Source: Polynucleobacter sp. MWH-UH23A (GTDB lineage: Bacteria > Pseudomonadota > Gammaproteobacteria > Burkholderiales > Burkholderiaceae). Taken from it: a DNA stretch of 64,000 nt. Of this stretch, positions 36,949 through 46,145 are shown piece after piece. The stretch is from the NCBI RefSeq assembly GCF_040409805.1, contig NZ_CP099572.1, positions 1,860,001 through 1,924,000 of the forward strand, in the 5' to 3' direction. The translations under genes and the position numbers were made by a program. Below the pieces are notes generated by a model. The model worked only from the letters and a program-made list of their open reading frames with translations, was not told where the DNA came from and searched no databases. Numbering within the stretch: the first letter of the stretch is position 1; the number at the start of each line of letters is the position of its first letter.

Positions 36949-38772
36949 CTAATCAAGCCCTGCACGCTCTTGCATTTGCCACATCTCGGCATATTTGCCT
37001 TTGGCTGACAATAGCTCTAGATGAGTACCCCGCTCTACTATCCGCCCATGATCCATCACCAAAATTTGATCGGCGTGAATAATGGTCGAAAGACGATGCG
37101 CAATAATGAGTGTCGTACGATTTTTTGCCAAATTGAATAATTCTTCCTGAAATGCACGCTCTGTTTTGGAGTCCAAGGCAGATGTAGCTTCATCAAAAAT
37201 CAGCATTGCTGGTTTTTTTAATAGCGTTCTTGCAATAGCAACGCGTTGCTTCTCCCCACCTGATAACTTTAAGCCCCGTTCACCCACCTGAGTTTGATAA
37301 GCATCCGGCAAGTGCTTAATAAAGCCATCTATTTGAGCAGCTCTAGCGGCTTCCTGCACTTCTTCAAAACTCGCAGAAGGGTCACCGTATGCGATGTTGT
37401 AACCGATGGTGTCATTAAACAAGACGGTGTCTTGTGGAACGATGCCGATAGCTTTACGCAAACTTAACTGCGTCACATCTTGAATGTTTTGACCATCAAT
37501 GATGATTTTTCCTGACTGCACATCGTAAAAGCGGAATAACAATCGTGCCAAAGTACTCTTGCCGGCGCCACTCTGACCCACAACCGCGGTCGTTGTACCT
37601 GCTGGAATATTAAAACTAACGTTGTGAAGAATTTCTCGCTTACTTTCATAATAGAAAGAGACATTCTCAAAACGCACATCGGGACCGCGACTCGGGTTGT
37701 CAATATGCAAGGGATGCGCATTGGGAGAGTCCGCAATTTCTTTTTCTGTGTTGAGCAAAGAAAACATACGATCCATATCTGTGAGGGATTGCTTAATTTC
37801 GCGATAGATGACCCCCAGAAAATTTAAAGGGATATACAACTGAATCATTAAGGTATTGACCAATACCAGGTCGCCCAGCGTCATCGATCCATTTACGACT
37901 CCAAGCGTGGCGCGCCACAAAATCAACATCAAACCAATCGCAATAATGATCTGCTGACCTAAATTGAGGAAAGCTAAAGTTTTCTGGGATTTAATGGCTG
38001 CAACTTGATAACGTAAAAGATTGTCATCGTATCTGGCAGTCTCAAAAGCTTCATTACCAAAATATTTAACAGTCTCGAAGTTCAATAAGGAGTCAATTGC
38101 CTTTTGATTGGCTTTTGAGTCCATTTCATTCATAGCGCGACGATAGTGTGTACGCCACTCGGTCACCACAATCGTGAATGCAATGTACAAAACTAAAGCT
38201 ACAAGAGTGATTGCTGCAAACCAGATGTCGTATGAGTATGCGAAGTAGCCAAGCACTAAGCAGAACTCAATTAAGGTCGGCAAAATACTGTAGAGCGAAT
38301 ATGAAATCAGTGACTGAATGCCTCGAGTACCGCGCTCAATATCTCGACTCACACCACCCGTTTGACGAGCTAAATGAAAGCTAAGAGCAAGTGAATGTAA
38401 ATGCTCAAAAACCTGAAGCGCTACCTTGCGTACCGCATTTTGAGTGACGCGAGCAAATAAGGCTTCACGTAGCTCGGCAAATAAAGAGGCTGAGATTCTT
38501 AATAAGCCATAAGCAACAATGATGCCAACAGGAACAACTAATATTGCTTGAGGGGAGTTCGCCTTAATATCCAAAGAGTCAATTAACTCTTTCATCAAAA
38601 TTGGAATGCCTAAATTGGCGAACTTCGCAGCGACTAAACAGCTTAGAGCCAAAATGACTCTAAAGCGATATTCCAGTAAATAAGGGAGAAGATCGCGAAT
38701 AACGCGCCAATCACCACGCTGAGACGTATTTAACTCGCCGCTAGACCGATGTTGACCCGATGAATGTCTCAT
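36949..38772 (-). CDS. Atm1-type ABC exporter (permease-ATPase fusion)
   Basis: This is a half-transporter of 607 residues: six membrane helices (about 30-335) and an ATPase domain with Walker A GQSGAGKS near 397, signature LSGGEKQRVAIARTLL near 501 and Walker B MLIFDEATSALDS near 520. The N-terminal RDLLPYLLEYRFRVILAL and the sequence overall resemble bacterial Atm1/HMT1 homologues, which export glutathione conjugates or persulfides and aid heavy-metal tolerance. The substrate here is inferred only from the family. Confidence 0.88.
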   Translation of the reverse strand: MRHSSGQHRSSGELNTSQRGDWRVIRDLLPYLLEYRFRVILALSCLVAAKFANLGIPILMKELIDSLDIKANSPQAILVVPVGIIVAYGLLRISASLFAELREALFARVTQNAVRKVALQVFEHLHSLALSFHLARQTGGVSRDIERGTRGIQSLISYSLYSILPTLIEFCLVLGYFAYSYDIWFAAITLVALVLYIAFTIVVTEWRTHYRRAMNEMDSKANQKAIDSLLNFETVKYFGNEAFETARYDDNLLRYQVAAIKSQKTLAFLNLGQQIIIAIGLMLILWRATLGVVNGSMTLGDLVLVNTLMIQLYIPLNFLGVIYREIKQSLTDMDRMFSLLNTEKEIADSPNAHPLHIDNPSRGPDVRFENVSFYYESKREILHNVSFNIPAGTTTAVVGQSGAGKSTLARLLFRFYDVQSGKIIIDGQNIQDVTQLSLRKAIGIVPQDTVLFNDTIGYNIAYGDPSASFEEVQEAARAAQIDGFIKHLPDAYQTQVGERGLKLSGGEKQRVAIARTLLKKPAMLIFDEATSALDSKTERAFQEELFNLAKNRTTLIIAHRLSTIIHADQILVMDHGRIVERGTHLELLSAKGKYAEMWQMQERAGLD

Positions 38773-38796
38773 CGTCCTATCTTATTCGCTTCCGCT

Positions 38797-39240
38797 TCAC
38801 TTTGCTGAGAATAAGCTCATAATGGCTTCGCCATTGCTACGAGAAAAGCATTTCTTTGCAGCTTCTTCAAATGGCAACCATTCGTAGGCAACATGCTCCC
38901 GTGGCGCTAACCGAATCTGAATCCCATCGGGCACTTCAAGTGAAAACCAATGTTCAGTATTGCGGGTAACACCAGGGGCATAACGAAAGCGCCACTCAGG
39001 ATAGATTTCGTATTCAATACGGTGATGCATATCGCGCAGAGATCCAGCTGGCAATTGATCAACGGCAATACCCGTCTCTTCCAACACCTCTCTGCTTGCT
39101 GCTAAAGCCAAATCTTCATTTGGCGCATCTAGGCTGCCAGTGACAGACTGCCAGAACCCTTGACGATCAGCACGTTCTATCAATAAAACATCCCTATTCG
39201 ATTTGTAGATAACAACTAAAACCGAAATAGGGATTTTCAA
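38797..39240 (-). CDS. nudB: dihydroneopterin triphosphate diphosphatase NudB
   Basis: NudB is a Nudix hydrolase that removes pyrophosphate from dihydroneopterin triphosphate in folate synthesis. The Nudix box GSLDAPNEDLALAASREVLEETGI lies at about 35-58. Length is 147 residues. It follows aspS by 29 bases, the same pairing as in E. coli, which supports the assignment over other Nudix enzymes. Confidence 0.9.
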   Translation of the reverse strand: MKIPISVLVVIYKSNRDVLLIERADRQGFWQSVTGSLDAPNEDLALAASREVLEETGIAVDQLPAGSLRDMHHRIEYEIYPEWRFRYAPGVTRNTEHWFSLEVPDGIQIRLAPREHVAYEWLPFEEAAKKCFSRSNGEAIMSLFSAK

Positions 39241-39269
39241 GATAGATACTACTGGTTGATTTAAGTAGC

Positions 39270-41069
39270 TTATGCTGCAGGCGTAGCTTGACGCAAGCGA
39301 ATATGTAATTCACGCAACTGACGCTCATCTACTGGGCTTGGAGCCTGAGTTAATAAACATTGCGCGCGCTGTGTTTTAGGGAAAGCGATCACATCGCGAA
39401 TTGACTCAGCACCAGTCATCATCGTAACAATGCGATCCAAACCAAATGCAATACCACCATGTGGAGGTGCGCCATACTGCAAAGCATCTAACAAGAAGCC
39501 AAACTTTGCTTGCGCTTCTTCGGCACCAATCTTTAGCGCACGGAATACTTGGCTCTGAACTGCCTCTTGATGAATACGCACAGAGCCGCCACCAATCTCA
39601 CTGCCATTCAAAACCATGTCATACGCTTTAGCCAAACACTTGCCAGGATCGGTTTCTAGATACTGCATGTGCTCATCCTTAGGACTGGTAAATGGATGGT
39701 GACAAGCTACCCAGCGTGCTTCGCCCTCGTCATAGTCGAACATAGGGAAGTCAACAACCCATAAAGGCTTCCAACCTTCTGTAAAGAGGCCATGCTCTTT
39801 ACCCCAAGCGGAATGACCAATGCGTAGACGCAAATTACCAATAGCGTCGTTCACAATCTTTTCTTTATCAGCACCAAAGAAGATAATGTCGCCATCTTTT
39901 GCGCCAGTGCGCTTCAAAATACCTTCAATCGCCGCGTCATGTAAATTCTTGACAATAGGTGATTGCAAACCATTGCGACCTTCCGCAACTGAATTCACCT
40001 TAATCCAAGCCAAACCTTTGGCGCCATAAATGCTAACAAACTGTGTGTAGTCATCAATTTCACTACGACTAATTTCAGCGCCGCCAGGTACGCATAAACC
40101 CACTACGCGCCCACCAACCTGATTTGCAGCGCCTGAAAACACCTTGAAATCAACATCTTTCATCAAATCTGTTAACTCGGTGAACTCAAAGTTCACACGA
40201 AGGTCAGGCTTGTCGGAACCAAAACGCGCCATACCCTCTGAATACGGCATCGTTGGGAATGGGTTTGGTAATTCAACATTCATGGTCTTTTTGAAAATAT
40301 GGCGAATCATGTTTTCAAACAAATCTCGAATTTCTAATTCGCTTAAGAAAGCGGTTTCACAGTCTATCTGAGTAAATTCAGGCTGACGATCTGCGCGCAA
40401 ATCTTCATCGCGGAAGCACTTGGTAATTTGGTAGTAACGATCAAAGCCCGCCACCATCAACAACTGCTTAAACAACTGGGGTGATTGTGGCAGCGCAAAG
40501 AACTGACCGTCATGTACACGTGATGGCACTAAATAGTCACGTGCACCTTCTGGCGTACTCTTAGTCAACATCGGGGTTTCAATATCGATAAAGCCAGCGT
40601 CATCTAAATAACGACGACACTCCATTGCAACGTTGTAACGTAAACGCAAGTTCTTTTGCATTTGCGGACGACGCAAGTCCAATACGCGATGTGTTAAACG
40701 TGTGGTCTCAGATAAGTTCTCATCATCAATTTGAAACGGTGGTGTTACTGAAGCATTCAGAATCACTAAGCTATGGCAGAGCACTTCAACCTTACCTGTT
40801 GCTAGGTCATTGTTTTCTGTACCTGCGGGACGTGCGCGCACAAGGCCTTTAATTTGAATGCAATACTCATTGCGCACCTGCTCTGCGAGCGCAAACATTT
40901 CTGGGCGATCTGGGTCACAAACTACTTGAACAAAACCTTCACGGTCACGCAAGTCAATAAAGATCACGCCTCCATGGTCACGACGGCGATTGACCCAACC
41001 TGAGAGAATGACCTCTTGGCCGATCAGTACATCTGTTACCTGGCCGCAATTATGGCTACGCATTGACAT
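39270..41069 (-). CDS. aspS: aspartate-tRNA ligase AspS
   Basis: This is a bacterial class II aspartyl-tRNA synthetase of 599 residues: N-terminal OB-fold anticodon-binding domain, catalytic core with [18 protein letters not shown] (motif 2) and GIAFGLDR (motif 3), and an inserted GAD domain. AGGAA precedes the ATG; an in-frame ATG two codons later is an alternative. Whether the enzyme is discriminating or also charges tRNA-Asn depends on whether the genome has GatCAB and AsnS, which this window does not show. Confidence 0.97.
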   Translation of the reverse strand: MSMRSHNCGQVTDVLIGQEVILSGWVNRRRDHGGVIFIDLRDREGFVQVVCDPDRPEMFALAEQVRNEYCIQIKGLVRARPAGTENNDLATGKVEVLCHSLVILNASVTPPFQIDDENLSETTRLTHRVLDLRRPQMQKNLRLRYNVAMECRRYLDDAGFIDIETPMLTKSTPEGARDYLVPSRVHDGQFFALPQSPQLFKQLLMVAGFDRYYQITKCFRDEDLRADRQPEFTQIDCETAFLSELEIRDLFENMIRHIFKKTMNVELPNPFPTMPYSEGMARFGSDKPDLRVNFEFTELTDLMKDVDFKVFSGAANQVGGRVVGLCVPGGAEISRSEIDDYTQFVSIYGAKGLAWIKVNSVAEGRNGLQSPIVKNLHDAAIEGILKRTGAKDGDIIFFGADKEKIVNDAIGNLRLRIGHSAWGKEHGLFTEGWKPLWVVDFPMFDYDEGEARWVACHHPFTSPKDEHMQYLETDPGKCLAKAYDMVLNGSEIGGGSVRIHQEAVQSQVFRALKIGAEEAQAKFGFLLDALQYGAPPHGGIAFGLDRIVTMMTGAESIRDVIAFPKTQRAQCLLTQAPSPVDERQLRELHIRLRQATPAA

Positions 41070-41085
41070 AACAATTTCCTATAAA

Positions 41086-41739
41086 TCAAAAATGGTGTGG
41101 TAACTCTTGAGAAGTTAATCCACTGGAATTATTTGGGGGAACCGAACCCATTGAAACAATATGTTTCAATGCTTCCTCTACGCTCATCTCTAGTTCGATC
41201 GTTTGCGAACGTGGCACGATCATGAAAAAACCAGAAGTTGGATTTGGTGTAGTTGGTAGAAATACATTTACGTAACCATCACCCAATTTGCTAGTAACCT
41301 CTTTAGCAGGAGTTCCTGTTTGGAATGCAATTACCCAAGAGTCAGCATGTGGGTAGCGAATTAACAAAGCCTTACTAAAAGCCTGACCGCTACCAGAAAA
41401 TAATGTTGAGGATACCTGCTGTACGCTGGAGTAAATTGAACGCACAACTGGAATGCGATTTACAAACTTATCCCAAACCTTAATCCACCACTGTCCTGCA
41501 AAACTAATCGCGAGAACACCAGTCAACACAATCACTGCAACCACAATCAAAATGCCTACACCAGGTAACTCTCTGAAATGCTGTAAATCTGCAGCAAACT
41601 GATGCGGGAAGATCGCAATAATGGCCTGCATGACAGAGCCAAAAACGCCATCAAGCAAGCCAAGTCCCCAAGTAATCACCCAAATGGTGACCGCCATGGG
41701 AGCCCATACAAGAATGCCAGCGATAAAGTATTTTTTCAT
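41086..41739 (-). CDS. DUF502 family membrane protein
   Basis: This 217-residue protein has two N-terminal membrane segments (about 3-27 and 60-85) and a soluble C-terminal part with FLPTTPNPTSGFFMIVPRSQ, the hallmark of the DUF502 family. Function is unknown. In many betaproteobacteria the gene lies next to aspS, as here, so it is annotated by neighbourhood rather than activity. The gap to ubiB holds a perfect hairpin. Confidence 0.85.
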   Translation of the reverse strand: MKKYFIAGILVWAPMAVTIWVITWGLGLLDGVFGSVMQAIIAIFPHQFAADLQHFRELPGVGILIVVAVIVLTGVLAISFAGQWWIKVWDKFVNRIPVVRSIYSSVQQVSSTLFSGSGQAFSKALLIRYPHADSWVIAFQTGTPAKEVTSKLGDGYVNVFLPTTPNPTSGFFMIVPRSQTIELEMSVEEALKHIVSMGSVPPNNSSGLTSQELPHHF

Positions 41740-41749
41740 GGTGTTTTGC

Positions 41750-41774
41750 CTAACCCGCTATTTTAGCGGGTTAG
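41750..41774. repeat. Perfect hairpin between ubiB and the DUF502 gene
   Basis: CTAACCCGCTA (41750-41760) pairs with TAGCGGGTTAG (41764-41774) around a TTT loop. No T-tract follows in either direction, so it is not a standard intrinsic terminator. It lies 10 bases upstream of the DUF502 start codon and could affect its translation or stabilise the upstream mRNA end. Confidence 0.5.
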
Positions 41775-41792
41775 AGCCCAATCAGCGAGAGG

Positions 41793-43379
41793 CTAATAAA
41801 TGCCCAGGGTAATGATCAGTATTCCAGCTAAGAATCCGCCGGCAAATAGCAAGAAACCTGCCAGCAGGCGATGTGTACGCCTTTCTTGGAGCAAAAGCGC
41901 CTTTAAAACCTCTAATTCAGCATTTTGATCTTTTATTGGGCGTCGGTTTTGAGTCAAGCTATCAGCAATTAAGCGGGGTAAAGTTGGCAAAATTTTGGCC
42001 CAAATAGGCGCCTCTTCTTTTAAGCCATCAATTAACCCACGCCAACCCAATTGCTTACTCACCCATTTTTCGAGGATTGGCTTGGCAGTTTTCCATAAAT
42101 CCAGATCGGGATCTAACTGTCGAGCAAGACCTTCGACATTCAACAAAGTTTTTTGCAACAAAGTTAACTGCGGCTGAATCTCTACTTTAAAACGACGTGA
42201 TGTCTGGAACAAGCGCATCAACACTATGCCTAAAGAAATTTCTTTGAGAGGGCGATCAAAATAGGGTTCGCACACTGAACGCACTGCACCCTCTAACTCT
42301 TCAACGCGCGTATTGGCAGGCACCCAACCTGATTCAATATGCAGCTCCGCCACTCTACGGTAATCGCGATTAAAGAATGCCAAGAAATTCAACGCTAAGT
42401 AATTTTTATCTGACTCGCTAAGCGCTCCAACTATTCCAAAATCCAAAGAGATAAAACGACCGAAAGTCTCTGGCTCTAGACTGATCATGATGTTTCCAGG
42501 ATGCATATCTGCGTGGAAAAAACCATATTCAAATACTTGTGTAAAAAAGATCTCTACGCCATCTGCTGCTAATTTCTTGAAGTCGACACCAGCCGCACGT
42601 AACTCTGCAGTTCGCCCTATCGAAATGCCATCCATCTTCTCCATCACAATGACATTTGTATGACATAAATCCCAGTACATTTCTGGAATCATCAGCTTTG
42701 TAGAGTCGACAAAATATCTACGTAACTGGCTAGCGTTGGCTGCCTCACGCATGAGATCAAGCTCATCGTGCAAATAAGTATCAAACTCAGCTACGTTTTC
42801 ACGAGGCTTTAAACGACGGCCATCTTCAGAACTCTTTTCAATGATTTTTGCCAAGTCATACATCAAGGCAAGATCACCTTCGATCACTGGCAATATTCCA
42901 GGGCGAAGCACTTTCACAGCAACTGGCAGGCCCTGCCACTCAGGATGTTTTTCTGTTCCTCGCAAAACACCCAAATGAACTTGAGCAACAGAGGCGCTAG
43001 CTACTGGGCTAGCATCAAAACTAATAAATGTTTCATCAATCGACTGTCCTAAGGCTGCCTCTATTAAGCGTCTAGATTCCGCATTTGAAAATGGGGGTAC
43101 TTGATCTTGTAGCTTTGCTAACTCATTAGCAATGTCTTCAGGCAATAAATCGCGACGAGTAGAGAGTACTTGACCAAACTTCACAAAAATCGGGCCAAGC
43201 GCCTCAAGCGTCAAGCGAATACGCTCACCCCTTGGCAGACCAGTTCCTGGTGAGGTCCAGCAAACTACCGTCAAGCAACCACGCCCAATACCTGGCTTTA
43301 GAACATCACGCAGCAATGGCAATAAACCATAACGCCAAGCAGTAAAGAAAATGAATGAGAGACGAGCAATTCGGCGCAC
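41793..43379 (-). CDS. ubiB: ubiquinone biosynthesis kinase-like protein UbiB
   Basis: UbiB is an atypical kinase/ATPase of the ABC1/COQ8 family that supports ubiquinone synthesis at the membrane. The family motif K67-FGQ ([16 protein letters not shown]), a DFGIVG metal loop and HADMHPGN catalytic loop are visible. One or two membrane helices close the protein (about 503-527). The start is GTG at 43379, 3 bases after the ubiJ stop. Length is 528 residues. Confidence 0.95.
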   Translation of the reverse strand: MRRIARLSFIFFTAWRYGLLPLLRDVLKPGIGRGCLTVVCWTSPGTGLPRGERIRLTLEALGPIFVKFGQVLSTRRDLLPEDIANELAKLQDQVPPFSNAESRRLIEAALGQSIDETFISFDASPVASASVAQVHLGVLRGTEKHPEWQGLPVAVKVLRPGILPVIEGDLALMYDLAKIIEKSSEDGRRLKPRENVAEFDTYLHDELDLMREAANASQLRRYFVDSTKLMIPEMYWDLCHTNVIVMEKMDGISIGRTAELRAAGVDFKKLAADGVEIFFTQVFEYGFFHADMHPGNIMISLEPETFGRFISLDFGIVGALSESDKNYLALNFLAFFNRDYRRVAELHIESGWVPANTRVEELEGAVRSVCEPYFDRPLKEISLGIVLMRLFQTSRRFKVEIQPQLTLLQKTLLNVEGLARQLDPDLDLWKTAKPILEKWVSKQLGWRGLIDGLKEEAPIWAKILPTLPRLIADSLTQNRRPIKDQNAELEVLKALLLQERRTHRLLAGFLLFAGGFLAGILIITLGIY

Positions 43380-43382
43380 GAT

Positions 43383-44003
43383 TTATTTACCCTTTTGCCC
43401 TAAATGCTGAATACGTTTTTCCAAACGATCAACAGATTCGCGTAAATCACTTAACTCGGATTTATGAGCCATAAAGTCACGCATATTCAAAAGCACTTTT
43501 CTCTCTTCACTGACATATTCGACTAAATTGTCCAGCAAATCCCCAGCAGCTGACTTAGTAGCCGAAATAAACTTCTTTCCCTTTTGAACCGCAAAATGAG
43601 CAGGAGCATCGCCTAGGAGGCGAGCCAAATCCTCTTCATACTCCCAGCGCAATTGGCCAGCCAATCGACCAATCAACTGGGCCAAATCCGCATCACCAGT
43701 AATTTTGACAGCTTTAAATGCCTGCTCTTTTAAATTTCTAGGACTAGAAACTAAATCCCCGAAAGCACTAGCCGATAGCTCTAAAGCCAAGCTTGGATTC
43801 TCAACTACCTTTAAAGCCTCAAGACGACCAACATTACTAATACAAAAGCCAAGTTGCCCAAAAGGCAATTGCAGCAGGATTGTTTTCTCTGCGTGCTTCG
43901 ATAATTCTGTACAGGCCCAAGATTCGCTTTCTAAAACATGGTTGATACCACGGCAAGCTGCTGTAGTGGCAATCGTATGTGTGGAAGAAGTTGGCGTATT
44001 CAT
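43383..44003 (-). CDS. ubiJ: ubiquinone biosynthesis accessory factor UbiJ
   Basis: UbiJ is an SCP2-domain lipid-binding protein that organises the soluble Ubi complex. The N-terminal part (about 20-120) fits an SCP2 fold, and the C-terminal 40 residues form a coiled coil (ERKVLLNMRDFMAHKSELSDLRESVDRLEKRIQ). At 206 residues it matches UbiJ. It directly precedes ubiB. Its ATG has no ribosome binding site and lies only 6 bases past the T-tract of a terminator that follows the Tim44-like gene. Confidence 0.85.
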   Translation of the reverse strand: MNTPTSSTHTIATTAACRGINHVLESESWACTELSKHAEKTILLQLPFGQLGFCISNVGRLEALKVVENPSLALELSASAFGDLVSSPRNLKEQAFKAVKITGDADLAQLIGRLAGQLRWEYEEDLARLLGDAPAHFAVQKGKKFISATKSAAGDLLDNLVEYVSEERKVLLNMRDFMAHKSELSDLRESVDRLEKRIQHLGQKGK

Positions 44004-44009
44004 TAGTGT

Positions 44010-44035
44010 AAAAAACCCGCACTAGTGCGGGTTTT
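44010..44035 (-). terminator. Terminator between the Tim44-like gene and ubiJ
   Basis: A perfect 24-base palindrome AAAACCCGCACT/AGTGCGGGTTTT (44012-44035) gives, on the minus strand, a GC-rich stem followed by six T residues. It is a textbook intrinsic terminator for the Tim44-like gene, and it ends 6 bases before the ubiJ start codon. Confidence 0.88.
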
Positions 44036-44056
44036 CCGTCGGAAAGTACCTCAAGC

Positions 44057-44947
44057 TTAAACCAACTGAGAGATACCCGCTAGTACCCAGCCTCCAGGTC
44101 CCTCTAATGGCTTACTTAAATTCCAAATTTCTGAGAAGTCATTTGCCGGGGCCCCCGGCTGCTCATTAATGACCCCGCTAAACTGAACGCTACAGAAGTA
44201 ATGCGTCTCATTGGTTTCAATCCCCAGCAAACGCGCATTAATCGTAATGACATCAGTCTGATTAGTAGAGTCCACGCGTCCCGCAAGATCCTGTGAAATT
44301 CTTGCGAACATCTCTGGAGTTGTGAATTCTTGTAAGGATTGCAAATCTCCTTGATCCCAAGCCTTTTGTAAAGCCACAAAAAATTGTTTGGAGTTTTCTA
44401 AAAAAGTACGCTCATCAAAGCCAGGCGGCAAAGTTGATTTGAATGTTTCAGGATCAGTATCAACATCTGCAAATGCGTTAGCTGCTGGAATAAATGCAGG
44501 CTCCTGTCTTGGAGGCTGTCCAAGGTTTGCGCGTTGCACTCCAGACGGCGACATTACTGGCAACAATCTACGGATCAAGAACATGATTACAAAGCCAGCC
44601 AACATCGCAATTAATAAGCCTGTAACCAATGAAGATGCTGCCTCACCTAAACCAAAGTGCGATAAGAGGTAGCCAATACCAAGACCTGCGGCTAATCCAC
44701 CCAAAATTCCACCCATGCCACCAAAACGACTTGGTGCAGGTGCTTGTGGAGCAGCAGCTGGTGCCGGAGCTGTTGGCTGAGCCTGTTGCGCAGGTTTCTG
44801 TGCGGGAGTGGCTTGTTTTTGAATTGGCGCACTAGGGGCGCGGCCCAAATTTTTTCCTCCGCCAAGGCGAGCAGCCTCGACATGTCCAACGCTTGCAACA
44901 ATCAAAGCGATACTCACTAATGCGGCTTTAAAAAAATGTTGATTCAT
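44057..44947 (-). CDS. Tim44-like domain membrane protein
   Basis: This is a 296-residue exported or membrane-anchored protein: an N-terminal signal/anchor (about 8-25), a proline/alanine/glutamine-rich linker (about 40-75), a glycine-rich stretch, a membrane helix (about 108-128), and a C-terminal Tim44-like domain (about 160-295; ETFKSTLPPGFDERTFLENSKQFFVALQKAWDQGD). The bacterial function is unknown. AGGGG precedes the ATG, and a terminator follows. It is placed between ubiE and ubiJ. Confidence 0.85.
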   Translation of the reverse strand: MNQHFFKAALVSIALIVASVGHVEAARLGGGKNLGRAPSAPIQKQATPAQKPAQQAQPTAPAPAAAPQAPAPSRFGGMGGILGGLAAGLGIGYLLSHFGLGEAASSLVTGLLIAMLAGFVIMFLIRRLLPVMSPSGVQRANLGQPPRQEPAFIPAANAFADVDTDPETFKSTLPPGFDERTFLENSKQFFVALQKAWDQGDLQSLQEFTTPEMFARISQDLAGRVDSTNQTDVITINARLLGIETNETHYFCSVQFSGVINEQPGAPANDFSEIWNLSKPLEGPGGWVLAGISQLV

Positions 44948-45003
44948 TTTGATTACCCCTTTAATCGACTACTGGTATCTTTCTTACTGAAAATACACAA
45001 CTA

Positions 45004-45747
45004 TTAGTATTTAATACCAATATGTAAGGCGACGATACCCCCAGACATTCTATGGGTTTCTACCTCATCAAAACTGGCGTCTAACATCATTTGCTTAAGG
45101 GTATCTGCATCCGGATGCATACGAATCGATTCAGCCAGGTAGCGATAGCTTTCTGAGTCTTGCGCAATTTTTTCACCCAACCAAGGCAGAACCTTAAATG
45201 AGTAAGCGTCATACACAGGTTGTAAAAACGCATCTGGCTTTGAAAATTCCAATACCAAAACACGTCCACCCGGCTTAATCACGCGGCACATCTCGCTAAG
45301 AGCAACTTCCTTATGGGTCATATTGCGCAGGCCGAATGCCACAGTCACTACGTCAAAATAGTTCTTCGGAAAAGGAATTTTCTCGGCATCAAATTGCACG
45401 CAAGGTATCGCAATGCCACGATCCAATAAACGATCGCGACCAACACCGAGCATCGATGCATTGATATCACTCAACCAAACTTGAGCATCAGGATTACGGC
45501 CCCATTCGGTTGCTTTTGCAAATGCAGCAGCAAGGTCGCCCGTACCGCCAGCGATATCTAATATCTTCTGACCAGGGCGCACGTTAGCACGGGCGATCGT
45601 AATTTTTTTCCAGACCCGATGCAAGCCGAATGACATTAAGTCATTCATGACGTCATATTTACTAGCAACCGAGTGAAATACCTCAGCTACCTTGCCAGCT
45701 TTTTCTGCCTCATCAACGCTTTGGTAACCAAAGTGGGTTTTACTCAT
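45004..45747 (-). CDS. ubiE: demethylmenaquinone/2-octaprenyl-benzoquinol methyltransferase UbiE
   Basis: UbiE is the SAM-dependent C-methyltransferase of ubiquinone (and menaquinone) synthesis. The motif [17 protein letters not shown] binds SAM, and [17 protein letters not shown] and [10 protein letters not shown] are family signatures. The start is the ATG at 45747, which shares a base with the stop of the upstream DUF971 gene (TAATG); this yields 247 residues. An earlier in-frame ATG at 45762 would overlap more and is less likely. Confidence 0.95.
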   Translation of the reverse strand: MSKTHFGYQSVDEAEKAGKVAEVFHSVASKYDVMNDLMSFGLHRVWKKITIARANVRPGQKILDIAGGTGDLAAAFAKATEWGRNPDAQVWLSDINASMLGVGRDRLLDRGIAIPCVQFDAEKIPFPKNYFDVVTVAFGLRNMTHKEVALSEMCRVIKPGGRVLVLEFSKPDAFLQPVYDAYSFKVLPWLGEKIAQDSESYRYLAESIRMHPDADTLKQMMLDASFDEVETHRMSGGIVALHIGIKY

Positions 45748-46145
45748 TAGTGACTTCCACAAGAATGGCCATGTGAATGACCCGTTGTCGCCATTGGGGT
45801 GTCGCGATCAAGCCCAGCGGCGGCTAACTTATCCAAATGCTCTTTCCATATTTGATCTTGGTTCTCACATAAAAACCGCAGATACTCCCAAGAGTACAAA
45901 CCAGAATCATGTCCATCAGAAAAGGTTGGCTTTAAGGCATAGTGGCCAACAGGCTCAAGACTAGAAATCAGCACATCACGCTTGCCTGTTTGCAAAGTTT
46001 CCTGACCAGGACCATGACCCTGCACTTCGGCTGATGGAGAAACCACTCTCAGCAGCTCAAATGGCAAGCGATAGGTTTGGCCATCTTCATAAGCAAGCTC
46101 CAACACTTTGGATTGTTGATGTACTACCACATTGTTTGGAATCAT
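45747..46145 (-). CDS. DUF971 (GBBH-like N-terminal domain) protein
   Basis: This 132-residue protein is a stand-alone DUF971 domain, the fold found at the N-terminus of gamma-butyrobetaine hydroxylase and in Fe-S related proteins. Core motifs include [40 protein letters not shown]. The C-terminal tail ends [10 protein letters not shown], a likely metal-binding segment. It is coupled by TAATG overlaps to the upstream oxidoreductase and the downstream ubiE. The function is unknown; an Fe-S or quinone link is suggested only by context. Confidence 0.85.
   Translation of the reverse strand: MIPNNVVVHQQSKVLELAYEDGQTYRLPFELLRVVSPSAEVQGHGPGQETLQTGKRDVLISSLEPVGHYALKPTFSDGHDSGLYSWEYLRFLCENQDQIWKEHLDKLAAAGLDRDTPMATTGHSHGHSCGSH

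Noticed and set aside
41750..41774. Intrinsic terminator between ubiB and the DUF502 gene
   Set aside because: The hairpin is perfect, but neither side has a T-tract; it is listed as a hairpin only.
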